NCBI RefSeq assembly: GCF_003634775.1
Contig: NZ_RBXB01000002.1
Coordinates: 434,001 to 498,000 of the forward strand
Length of the DNA stretch: 64,000 nucleotides
Direction of reading: 5' to 3'
Source of the DNA: Chryseobacterium defluvii
Lineage (GTDB): Bacteria > Bacteroidota > Bacteroidia > Flavobacteriales > Weeksellaceae
Shown: one piece after another, positions 36,307 to 43,563 of the stretch
How positions within the stretch are numbered: position 1 is the stretch's first letter
Layout of the letters: every line of letters begins with the position of its first letter
The notes under the pieces: generated by a model
Told to the model about the DNA's origin: nothing
The model's input: only the letters and a program-made list of their open reading frames with translations
The model's database searches: none
Translations under genes and position numbers: made by a program

Positions 36307-36336
36307 TTGACAAAATATTTTTAACGGCTATATTTG
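36307..36336 (+). promoter_or_regulatory. Promoter of the P-loop kinase-like gene
   Basis: TTG at 36307-36309, 19 bases of spacer, then TATATTTG at 36329-36336. This is the cleanest match in the window to the Bacteroidota -33/-7 consensus. The ATG follows 17 bases later, so the leader is very short. Confidence 0.65.
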
Positions 36337-36353
36337 TTTAAAATTTCTTTTAA

Positions 36354-36965
36354 ATGAAGACTAAAAGATTAATTCTTGTTACTTCACCACCTGCTTCAGG
36401 AAAAACATATATTTCAAAGAAAATTTCAGAAAAGCTTAAGCATATAGTTTATCTTGATAAAGATACGTTGATCCCACTCAGTAAGCAGATATTTGTGGTT
36501 GCCGGGGAAGAATACAACCGGAGTTCAGATTTTTTTGAAAAATATATTCGTGATTATGAATATACAACCATTGTAGATCTGGCTTTGGAAGCTTTACAAT
36601 ATGATGATAAAGTGCTGATTAATGCACCTTTTACAAGAGAAATTCGCTCACCTGAATACATGAATAACCTTAAAGCGAAATTAAAAGACTATCATGCCAA
36701 GCTTACGGTAATCTGGGTCATTACAAAACCGGAAGTTATTCATCAGCGTATGGTTGAACGTAATTCTGACCGCGATACATGGAAACTGGAAAATTGGGAT
36801 GAATATATAAAAGATGTAGATTTTTCCATTCCTTCGACTATTGATGATCAGAATGATGAGCTGGATTTCCTGAAATTTTATAACTCTTCCGATGAAGAAT
36901 ATGATGAGTCTATGACAAGAATTGTTTCTTTATTAGAAAATGATGGACTTAGTTCCAGTTTATAA
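36354..36965 (+). CDS. Small P-loop NTPase, kinase-like (AAA_33/zeta-toxin-like fold)
   Basis: 203 residues. Walker A is SPPASGKT at 11-18 and the Asp-containing segment LDKDTLIPLSK follows, as in small kinases that phosphorylate metabolites, nucleotides or RNA ends. The segment VIWVITKPEVIHQRMVERNSDRD resembles the lid and adenine-binding region of AAA_33 family proteins. No antitoxin gene is next to it, which argues against a toxin-antitoxin pair. The substrate is unknown. It has its own promoter and is followed 35 bases later by the CPBP protease gene, which has a -7 box of its own. Confidence 0.7.
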   Translation: MKTKRLILVTSPPASGKTYISKKISEKLKHIVYLDKDTLIPLSKQIFVVAGEEYNRSSDFFEKYIRDYEYTTIVDLALEALQYDDKVLINAPFTREIRSPEYMNNLKAKLKDYHAKLTVIWVITKPEVIHQRMVERNSDRDTWKLENWDEYIKDVDFSIPSTIDDQNDELDFLKFYNSSDEEYDESMTRIVSLLENDGLSSSL

Positions 36966-36975
36966 GTAATTAATT

Positions 36976-36983
36976 TATATTTG
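36976..36983 (+). promoter_or_regulatory. -7 box of the CPBP protease gene
   Basis: TATATTTG lies 17 bases upstream of the ATG, just downstream of the kinase-like gene's stop. Confidence 0.45.
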
Positions 36984-37000
36984 ACAAAGCTTAAAAATTA

Positions 37001-37831
37001 ATGGAAAAAAGTATATATCCAAAATTTACTTTCACTTGGGTCGGAGGACTTGTCTTATTGGGCGGCTTTCTCGTGGGAACAATAATTGTTTCATTTTTTA
37101 ACGTCTTTTGGATGCTTGTTTTTAAGGAAAACCTGCAATATAAAGAATGGTTCCTGATGATATCCAATGCCGTGATTTTCTTACTGGTCATTGCTGCTTT
37201 TGATTTTCTTATTGTAAGGCCTACCACCCGAAAGAAGCTGAATTTTAATTTTTCTCCTACTAATTTTTACACCTATTTGTTAATTTTCCCTTTGATGTTG
37301 GGAATGATGTTTATCGCAGAATTTATCACCGCCCAGATCCCAACAACAGGACCTTTCTTTGGAGAATTTTATGAATTTTTCTCTGATCTGATGAGTAAAT
37401 TAACGGATGATAAAGCGGTAATGATTCTCATGGCGGTTATTATGGCTCCTATTTTTGAAGAAATTATTTTCAGAGGAATTATACAAAAAGGTCTGATCAA
37501 TAAGGGTGTAGAGCCTTGGAAAGCGATATTATTGGCATCCATTATTTTCGGAGTGGTTCACGCCAATCCGTGGCAATTTGTTGGGGCGGTTTTATTAGGC
37601 TGTGTTCTGGGATTGGTGTATTATAAGACAAAGTCTTTGCTATTGCCCATGCTGTTGCATGGTTTTAATAACTTATGCTCATCACTGCTCATTATTTATA
37701 CCAAAAATGAAAGTTTTGCAGATGCTTTGAAAGTTTCCGAATGGGTAGTATTAGCAGTTGGAATCGTACTTTTTTCTCTCTTCTACTACCTGTTTACGAA
37801 AAAATATAAAGTACATTATTCTGAAATTTAA
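37001..37831 (+). CDS. CPBP family intramembrane glutamic endopeptidase
   Basis: 276 residues with about seven membrane helices. The family motifs are in place: EExxxR (E153, E154, R158 in FEEIIFRG), the His of FGVVHANPWQF (H187), and a second His in LLHGFNN. These form the active site of the Rce1/CAAX-like protease superfamily. In bacteria, such proteins are involved in peptide maturation, immunity to self-made peptides, or unknown processing at the inner membrane. No peptide precursor gene is seen beside it. The RdgB gene follows 80 bases later. Confidence 0.9.
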   Translation: MEKSIYPKFTFTWVGGLVLLGGFLVGTIIVSFFNVFWMLVFKENLQYKEWFLMISNAVIFLLVIAAFDFLIVRPTTRKKLNFNFSPTNFYTYLLIFPLMLGMMFIAEFITAQIPTTGPFFGEFYEFFSDLMSKLTDDKAVMILMAVIMAPIFEEIIFRGIIQKGLINKGVEPWKAILLASIIFGVVHANPWQFVGAVLLGCVLGLVYYKTKSLLLPMLLHGFNNLCSSLLIIYTKNESFADALKVSEWVVLAVGIVLFSLFYYLFTKKYKVHYSEI

Positions 37832-37911
37832 AATGCAAAATGCCATAAGAGTCACAAGAGCTTTACAGGCAGAATAAAAAAATATTAAGTGTTCTTTATT
37901 GAACTATATAA

Positions 37912-38505
37912 ATGAAAATGGATATGGAATTATTAGTTGCCACGCACAATGTGCATAAAAAAGAAGAAATCCAACAGATTTTAGGAAATGATTTTACCGT
38001 TAAAAGCCTGACGGATCATAATATTTACGAAGAAATCATAGAAGATGGAGATTCTTTTAATGCTAATGCCTTAATTAAGGCTAAATATTGTTTTGAAAAA
38101 ACAGGAATCCCAAGTTTGGGTGATGATAGTGGGTTGGTGGTAGAAGCTTTGGATGGGAGGCCGGGAATTTTTTCCGCGCGTTATGCCGGAGATCATGATT
38201 TCGCTAAGAATATCGAAAAAGTATTAAGCGAGCTGAAAGATGAAGAAAACCGCAAAGCCTATTTTATTACGGTTTTATGTTATTATGATGAAAATGGAGC
38301 AAAGTATTTCGAAGGAAGGGTGTACGGAAATTTATTGACGGAGAATAAAGGATTCAAAGGGTTCGGATATGATCCTGTTTTTGTTCCTGAAGGATATGAC
38401 AGAACTTTTGCGGAAATGGATCCGGAAGACAAAAATAAGATCAGTCATCGAAAAAAAGCCCTGGATTTATTTTTAAGCGGTCTTAAAGTAGCCGATCAAC
38501 AATAA
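37912..38505 (+). CDS. rdgB: Non-canonical purine NTP pyrophosphatase (RdgB/HAM1)
   Basis: 197 residues as listed; an ATG at 37924 would give 193 and places the first residues at MELLVATHN, the family's usual beginning, so that start is equally possible. The substrate-binding VATHNxxKxxEI, the catalytic LGDDSGLVVEALDGRPG and the SHRKKAL motif at the end are all intact. It hydrolyses ITP, dITP and XTP to monophosphates and keeps deaminated purines out of DNA and RNA. It is cytosolic and lies just before RNase Z. Confidence 0.96.
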   Translation: MKMDMELLVATHNVHKKEEIQQILGNDFTVKSLTDHNIYEEIIEDGDSFNANALIKAKYCFEKTGIPSLGDDSGLVVEALDGRPGIFSARYAGDHDFAKNIEKVLSELKDEENRKAYFITVLCYYDENGAKYFEGRVYGNLLTENKGFKGFGYDPVFVPEGYDRTFAEMDPEDKNKISHRKKALDLFLSGLKVADQQ

Positions 38506-38530
38506 ATTCGGGTTTTAGGTTTTTCTGTTG

Positions 38531-38538
38531 TACATTTG
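38531..38538 (+). promoter_or_regulatory. -7 box upstream of rnz
   Basis: TACATTTG, 18 bases upstream of the TTG start. No clear -33 element. Confidence 0.4.
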
Positions 38539-38556
38539 TTATCCTAAACTATTGAT

Positions 38557-39471
38557 TTGAGTACTTATTTAACGATACTAGGTTTTAATTCAGCGATACC
38601 GACGATCAATTCATCTCCTACATCCCAGTTGTTGGAAATGGAGGAAAGGCATTTCCTGATCGATTGTGGAGAAGGAACACAGGTCCAGCTGAGAAAAGCA
38701 AAAGCAAGGTTTTCTAAAATCAATCATATATTTATCTCCCATCTTCATGGGGATCACTGTTTCGGTCTTCCGGGGCTTATTGCTTCTTTTAGGTTGTTGG
38801 GGAGAGAAAATCCTTTACATGTTTATGGCCCTAAAGGAATCAGAAATATGCTGGAAACCATTTTCACCATTACGGAAACTCATCGTGGCTTTGAAGTGGT
38901 TTATCATGAACTGGACAAAAACTATTCGGAAAAAATCTATGAAGATAACAGGGTAGAAGTGTATACCATTCCTCTTGATCACAGGATTTACTGTAACGGA
39001 TATCTTTTTAAGGAAAAACCGAAAGACAGGCATCTGAATATGAAGGAGATTGCAAAATACAATGAAATCGAAGTTTGTGATTATCATAATATTAAAGCCG
39101 GAAAAGATTTTGTGCTAAGTGACGGATATGTACTCAAAAACGAAGTGCTTACTGTGGCGCCTGCTCCATCGGTTTCCTATGCTTTTTGCAGTGATACGAG
39201 ATATCTTGAAAGTGTGATCCCGATCATTAAGAATGTGACTGTGTTATATCACGAATCCACATTCCTGCATGATCTGAAGGAAATGGCAGATTATACAGGA
39301 CATTCAACCGCTTTGGAAGCTGCAAAGATTGCACAGAAAGCTGAAGTGGGAAAATTAATTTTAGGGCATTTCTCCAACCGTTATGCGGATCTTACCGTGT
39401 TTACGGATGAAGCCAGAAATGTTTTCCCGAATACATTTCTTCCGAAAGCATTGGAATGTGTGAAAATTTAA
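38557..39471 (+). CDS. rnz: Ribonuclease Z (tRNA 3'-end processing)
   Basis: 304 residues, family length. The metallo-beta-lactamase motif HLHGDH is at 62-67 (FISHLHGDHCFGLPG), followed by downstream His and Asp ligands (SDTRYLES, GHSTALEAA, LGHFSNRY). It cleaves the 3' trailer of pre-tRNA. The start is TTG at 38557: an in-frame TAA at 38545 leaves no other common start. A -7 box TACATTTG lies at 38531-38538. The next gene starts 7 bases after its stop. Confidence 0.95.
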   Translation: MSTYLTILGFNSAIPTINSSPTSQLLEMEERHFLIDCGEGTQVQLRKAKARFSKINHIFISHLHGDHCFGLPGLIASFRLLGRENPLHVYGPKGIRNMLETIFTITETHRGFEVVYHELDKNYSEKIYEDNRVEVYTIPLDHRIYCNGYLFKEKPKDRHLNMKEIAKYNEIEVCDYHNIKAGKDFVLSDGYVLKNEVLTVAPAPSVSYAFCSDTRYLESVIPIIKNVTVLYHESTFLHDLKEMADYTGHSTALEAAKIAQKAEVGKLILGHFSNRYADLTVFTDEARNVFPNTFLPKALECVKI

Positions 39472-39478
39472 GGAAAGT

Positions 39479-40246
39479 ATGCTGAGCTCCGAAGAATTGA
39501 AAAACTTTTTGAACGAAAAGGCAGATCAATACAATCATTCAGATTTTATTGAAAATGATCCGGTGCAGATTCCGCATCGCTTTTCCTTACAACAGGATAT
39601 AGAAATTGCCGGATTTTTATCGGCCACAATTTCCTGGGGAAACAGAAAATCAATTATAAAATCGGCAGAGAAAATGTTGGATATAATGGGTAACTCGCCG
39701 TATGATTTTGTAATGAATCATTCTGGTAAAGAGTTAACCTCAATTCAGGATAAAAGTATTCACCGGACATTTAATGGTGAGGATTTTGCTTATTTTATCA
39801 GGCAATTCAATAGAATATATACTAATCATGGAAGCCTGGAGGATTTATTTAAGCTTGAAAAACCTGAAATAAATTTTTACCATGCTATAGAAAGATTCAG
39901 GGAACAGTTTTTAGAGACGGAAAAACACCGGAGCCATAAGCATGTAAGCTCACCTTACAAAAATTCTTCAGCCAAAAGAATTATCATGTTCCTGCGCTGG
40001 ATGATCCGGAAAGATCAGCGTGGGGTGGATTTTGGAATATGGAATATTGATCAGAAATATCTATCCATTCCGTTGGATGTGCATACCGGAAATATGTCAA
40101 GGAAGCTCGGATTGATATCAAGGACTCAGAATGACTGGAAAACGGTTGAAGAATTAGACAGGGCAATAAGAAAATTTGATGATAAAGATCCGGCAAAATA
40201 TGATTTTGCTTTGTTTGGATTAGGGGTAACCAAAGAACTTCTATAA
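39479..40246 (+). CDS. TIGR02757/DUF2400 family protein
   Basis: 255 residues. The family's signature is clear: a helical N-terminus (NDPVQIPHRFSLQQDIEIAGFLSATISWGNR), the K-RI-MFLRWMIRKD core with GVDFGIW, then PLDVHTGNMSRKLGL. It is related to helix-hairpin-helix DNA glycosylase-like folds according to family descriptions, but no activity is assigned. It follows rnz by 7 bases and precedes the DUF1003-like gene by 8 bases, so the three probably form one transcript. Confidence 0.88.
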   Translation: MLSSEELKNFLNEKADQYNHSDFIENDPVQIPHRFSLQQDIEIAGFLSATISWGNRKSIIKSAEKMLDIMGNSPYDFVMNHSGKELTSIQDKSIHRTFNGEDFAYFIRQFNRIYTNHGSLEDLFKLEKPEINFYHAIERFREQFLETEKHRSHKHVSSPYKNSSAKRIIMFLRWMIRKDQRGVDFGIWNIDQKYLSIPLDVHTGNMSRKLGLISRTQNDWKTVEELDRAIRKFDDKDPAKYDFALFGLGVTKELL

Positions 40247-40254
40247 AATTGAAA

Positions 40255-40809
40255 ATGATGAAAACAGATAATGAAAAAACAGAAACTTTAGAGAAAATTG
40301 CTAATGGAATAACCTGGTGGATCGGGTCTATTCCTTCTCTAATTGCCCATACCTTATTTTTTATCATCTCGTTTCTGCTTCCTTTACTGGGAATAGTTGA
40401 ATTTGATAAAATGCTTCTGATCCTTACAACGGTAGTTTCACTGGAAGCTATTTATCTGGCCATTTTTATTCAGATGTCTGTAAACAGGAGTCATGAAAAA
40501 ATTGAAGATATCCAGGAAGACATCGAAGAAATCAGCGAAGATATTGAAGATATCCAGGAAGATATTGAAGAAATCAGTGAGGATATCGAAGAGATCAGCG
40601 AAGATATTGAAGAAATTAATGAAGATATTGAGGATATCCAGGAAGATATTGAAGAGATCAACGAGGAAGAGGAAGATGAAAACCACAATGAAAGGGCTAA
40701 AAATGTGATGCTGAAAAGCAATGTGAATTCAAACAAAAACGAAATCAAAACTTTAAAAGATAAAATACAGGAGCTTCAGGATAAAATAGATGAGCTGAAA
40801 AAAGATTAG
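40255..40809 (+). CDS. DUF1003-like membrane protein with a long heptad coiled coil
   Basis: 184 residues from ATG 40255 (ATG 40258 and TTG 40249 are alternatives). Residues ~10-75 match the DUF1003 layout: WWIGSIPSLIAHTLFF, a second helix with FDKMLLILTTVVSLEAIYLAIFI, then QMSVNR. From residue 83 to 138 there are eight perfect seven-residue units of the form I-E-[D/E]-I-x-E-D, with Ile at positions 1 and 4. A second coiled-coil segment closes the protein (IKTLKDKIQELQDKIDELKK). The topology is two membrane helices and a cytosolic acidic coiled-coil stalk. It follows the TIGR02757 gene within 8 bases. Function unknown. Confidence 0.8.
   Translation: MMKTDNEKTETLEKIANGITWWIGSIPSLIAHTLFFIISFLLPLLGIVEFDKMLLILTTVVSLEAIYLAIFIQMSVNRSHEKIEDIQEDIEEISEDIEDIQEDIEEISEDIEEISEDIEEINEDIEDIQEDIEEINEEEEDENHNERAKNVMLKSNVNSNKNEIKTLKDKIQELQDKIDELKKD
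40501..40668 (+). repeat. Eight tandem 21-bp repeats encoding heptads
   Basis: Units ATT GAA GA[T/A] ATC xxx GA[A/G] GAT repeat eight times with no spacer. The third-base differences between units show it is not brand new, but the period is exact. Such tracts change length by slippage or recombination. Confidence 0.85.
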
Positions 40810-41021
40810 TTTTAATCTTGAAATTCAGGGGTTTGTATTTTTTTTAATTATTTAATATTGGGGAAATATTCTGGATAAACAAATTATTTTAAATAATTTA
40901 TTGGGTAAATGAAGTGATTGTTTTACTTAATTTATTATAAATTCTAAAAATCACGATGTTTTATCTTATTTTGTTCTATTGTCTCATTTTAAAAAATGTA
41001 ACATCATATGTTTATTTTTGC

Positions 41022-41029
41022 TATTTTTG
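41022..41029 (+). promoter_or_regulatory. -7 box of the first choice-of-anchor-L gene
   Basis: TATTTTTG fits TAnnTTTG, 16 bases upstream of the ATG at 41046. Confidence 0.4.
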
Positions 41030-41045
41030 GATAAACAATCGTAAA

Positions 41046-43391
41046 ATGTTAAATTATAGGTTAGAAAAATACTTTTTATTTTTAGTATTACTATTAGTTT
41101 CAACGTCTGCGTTTTCTCAAACTAAACCAAGAAAACCGCAAAGAGAAAAGATGGGTTCAGAAAGCATGAAGGCTGGTGTATTTATAGATGTAAATGCCGC
41201 TTCTTATGCACCTTCTGCTTATACTCCCACCCAGCTTGTAAGAGATGTGCTGATCACAGGGGGAAGTACTTGTACAGTACCTAATGTTTCCAATGTTACG
41301 GTGACGCCAAACCAGCCTGTTACAGATGCTAACAGAGTTTGGGGATATTTCCATAGGGGAACCACCAATTTCCCTTTTAAAGATGGGATTATTCTGGTAA
41401 CAGGTGCCGCTAATAAAGCAGGAAATGCTTTTGAAACCAATACATTGAGTGACAGCCCTGGTACAGGAAGTGATGCGGATCTGGTTGCTGCCATTAATCC
41501 ACTAGCAGGACTTCATGATGCCGTTGCTTTGGAATTTGATTTTGTACCTAACAGTAATCAGGTTAAATTTAATTATTTATTCGCTTCAGAAGAATATACT
41601 TCCAGCTTCCCATGCGGAAACTTCTCCGATGGTTTTGCATTATTGTTGAAAAAAGTAGGTGACCCTACTTATACCAATATGGCTATTTTACCAGGTGGGG
41701 CAGGGCCTGTAAGTGTTACGAACATTGTTCCTTCCAATTATACTTGTGGACCAATTAATGCACAATATTTTGCAGGTCAGAATACCACAAATATCGAAAC
41801 CAATTTTAATGGAAGAACCATTCCTTTAACAGCGGTTGCGGATGTAATTCCGGGACAAACTTACCATTTCAAAATGGTTTTGGCGGACGCATCAGACTCA
41901 AGTTATAACTCTGCTGTTTTCATTGAAGGAGGATCTTTCGATATAGGAATTAAGATTGTAGATGAAAATGGGGTTCAGTTGCCAGACACCATCAATATGT
42001 GTGATAATACACCTAAAATATTGAAGGCTCAGGTGGGAACAGTTGCTGGGATGACTTTCCAATGGTATAAAGACGGAGTATTAATTCCGGGAGCAACAAA
42101 TGCTATTTATACCGCAACACAACCCGGAGTCTATGAAGTAAAAGTAATGGTTCCGGGAAATCAATGTCCGGGTACCGCTAAAATTACCATTATCGGAGGA
42201 ACTACGCCTGCCGCACAAAATGCGTCATTAAAGCTCTGTACGACTCCAACGGTGTCCAACTTTAATCTGAATGATGCAATTCCTTCTATTACAACAACAC
42301 AGGGAGCAGTGATTAAGTTTTACGTAAATCAGGCTGATGCTACCGCTCAGAATAATAACTTTATTACCAACCCGACAAGTTATAATGGTACTGACGGACA
42401 GGTGCTTTATGTGGTAGTTTCCAATGGAGCATTCTGTAGCAAAATTGTTACTTTAACTTTAATAAAAGAAGCTACCCCTGTTGCTCAGGTTGCTGCTTCC
42501 AGAATGAAAATTTGTCTTGGAGAATCCGTGATTTTAACTGCTTCCGGTGGAGTAACTTATCAATGGAATAATACTACAACTTCAGGAGCAACCCAAACTT
42601 TGAGCCCTACTCAGACTACTACTTACACCGTATATGCTATCGGAGCAAAAGGATGTAAATCTTTACAGCCTGCAACCATAACAGTAGAAGTGGTTCCGGC
42701 CATTACCTCTGGATTGAAAGGCGGAATGATCTGTATCGGAGATAAAATTACTTTAGATGCCGGAGCAGGACCGAATTATACCTATTTATGGAATACAGGA
42801 GCAACAACTCAGACTATTATAGTAGATGAAGAAGGACCTTATACGGTTACCATCAGTAACGGTGTGTGTAGCAAAGACTTTACAACTCAGGTAATCCAGG
42901 CTATTGTCCCTGAAATTACAAACGTCGACTATAATGAAAATGGTACTCTTACTATTACGGCAGTAAGTAACGGACCAATGGAATATTCTGTAGATAATGG
43001 ATTAACATGGCAGTCATCCAATGTATTCTCCAATATTCCTAAAAATAAGATAATCCCTATCAGGGTAAGGGTAAAAACGACAACTTGTGTGGGTGTTTTA
43101 GATTATTTCACTTTTGTTGTGAAAAACGTAATTACACCTAATGGAGATAATGTTAATGATATCATTGACTTCAGACCAGTGATCAATTATAAAGATTTTA
43201 ACGGAGTGATATTTGACCGTTACGGAAAAGCTGTTTATAAGGCTGAAAAAGTGAGACCATACTGGGACGGATACTTCCAGGGAAAACGTCTTCCTACTGC
43301 ATCTTATTGGTATCAGATTCATTATGAAGATCCTGCCAATAAAACAACAGCAGTAAAAACAGGCTGGATATTATTGAAAAATATTGAATAA
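41046..43391 (+). CDS. Choice-of-anchor L surface protein 1 with T9SS type B domain
   Basis: 781 residues from ATG 41046; the frame is open further up, but the residues from MLNYRLEKYFLF form a normal signal peptide ending SAFSQ and the -7 box lies just before it. Residues ~40-300 are the choice-of-anchor L domain (SMKAGVFIDVNAASY, TNFPFKDGIILVTG, FNYLFASEEYTSSFPC, GRTIPLTA, FKMVLADASDSSY). Ig-like segments follow (TFQWYKDGVLIPGA, YQWNNTTTSGATQT, YLWNTGATTQT). The last ~95 residues are the type B gliding-motility-associated T9SS tail (ITPNGDNVNDIIDF ... IFDRYGKAVYKAEK ... GWILLKN). It is the first of three paralogues, transcribed on its own. Confidence 0.88.
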   Translation: MLNYRLEKYFLFLVLLLVSTSAFSQTKPRKPQREKMGSESMKAGVFIDVNAASYAPSAYTPTQLVRDVLITGGSTCTVPNVSNVTVTPNQPVTDANRVWGYFHRGTTNFPFKDGIILVTGAANKAGNAFETNTLSDSPGTGSDADLVAAINPLAGLHDAVALEFDFVPNSNQVKFNYLFASEEYTSSFPCGNFSDGFALLLKKVGDPTYTNMAILPGGAGPVSVTNIVPSNYTCGPINAQYFAGQNTTNIETNFNGRTIPLTAVADVIPGQTYHFKMVLADASDSSYNSAVFIEGGSFDIGIKIVDENGVQLPDTINMCDNTPKILKAQVGTVAGMTFQWYKDGVLIPGATNAIYTATQPGVYEVKVMVPGNQCPGTAKITIIGGTTPAAQNASLKLCTTPTVSNFNLNDAIPSITTTQGAVIKFYVNQADATAQNNNFITNPTSYNGTDGQVLYVVVSNGAFCSKIVTLTLIKEATPVAQVAASRMKICLGESVILTASGGVTYQWNNTTTSGATQTLSPTQTTTYTVYAIGAKGCKSLQPATITVEVVPAITSGLKGGMICIGDKITLDAGAGPNYTYLWNTGATTQTIIVDEEGPYTVTISNGVCSKDFTTQVIQAIVPEITNVDYNENGTLTITAVSNGPMEYSVDNGLTWQSSNVFSNIPKNKIIPIRVRVKTTTCVGVLDYFTFVVKNVITPNGDNVNDIIDFRPVINYKDFNGVIFDRYGKAVYKAEKVRPYWDGYFQGKRLPTASYWYQIHYEDPANKTTAVKTGWILLKNIE

Positions 43392-43412
43392 TATACATTA
43401 TAATACATATTT

Positions 43413-43442
43413 AAAAAAGGTTAACAATTTGTTAGCCTTTTT
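43413..43442 (+). terminator. Terminator behind choice-of-anchor-L protein 1
   Basis: Stem AAAAAGGTTAAC / GTTAGCCTTTTT with one G-T wobble and a 5-base loop, followed by a T-run. Confidence 0.75.
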
Positions 43443-43539
43443 TATGTTTTATAAAATAGAATTGATATTTGAAAGCGGATAAGTTTAAACGGCTAATAAT
43501 ACAATTTGCCTTGAAGTGAATTTCAATCAAAAAAAATAG

Positions 43540-43547
43540 TATTTTTG
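43540..43547 (+). promoter_or_regulatory. -7 box of choice-of-anchor-L protein 2
   Basis: TATTTTTG, 16 bases upstream of the ATG at 43564, the same spacing as in the first paralogue. Confidence 0.4.
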
Positions 43548-43563
43548 TTTAAAATAATATAAA

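Noticed and set aside
36354..36965. Zeta-type toxin of a toxin-antitoxin system
   Set aside because: No small antitoxin gene precedes or follows it and the zeta-specific substrate residues cannot be identified.
40501..40668. CRISPR array
   Set aside because: Units are 21 bp with no spacers and lie in frame within a coding sequence; no cas gene is present.
40438..40748. Two overlapping 80-residue minus-strand frames rich in Ile, Ser, Phe, Asp
   Set aside because: They are antisense translations of the 21-bp heptad repeats; a tandem repeat without stops stays open in all frames.
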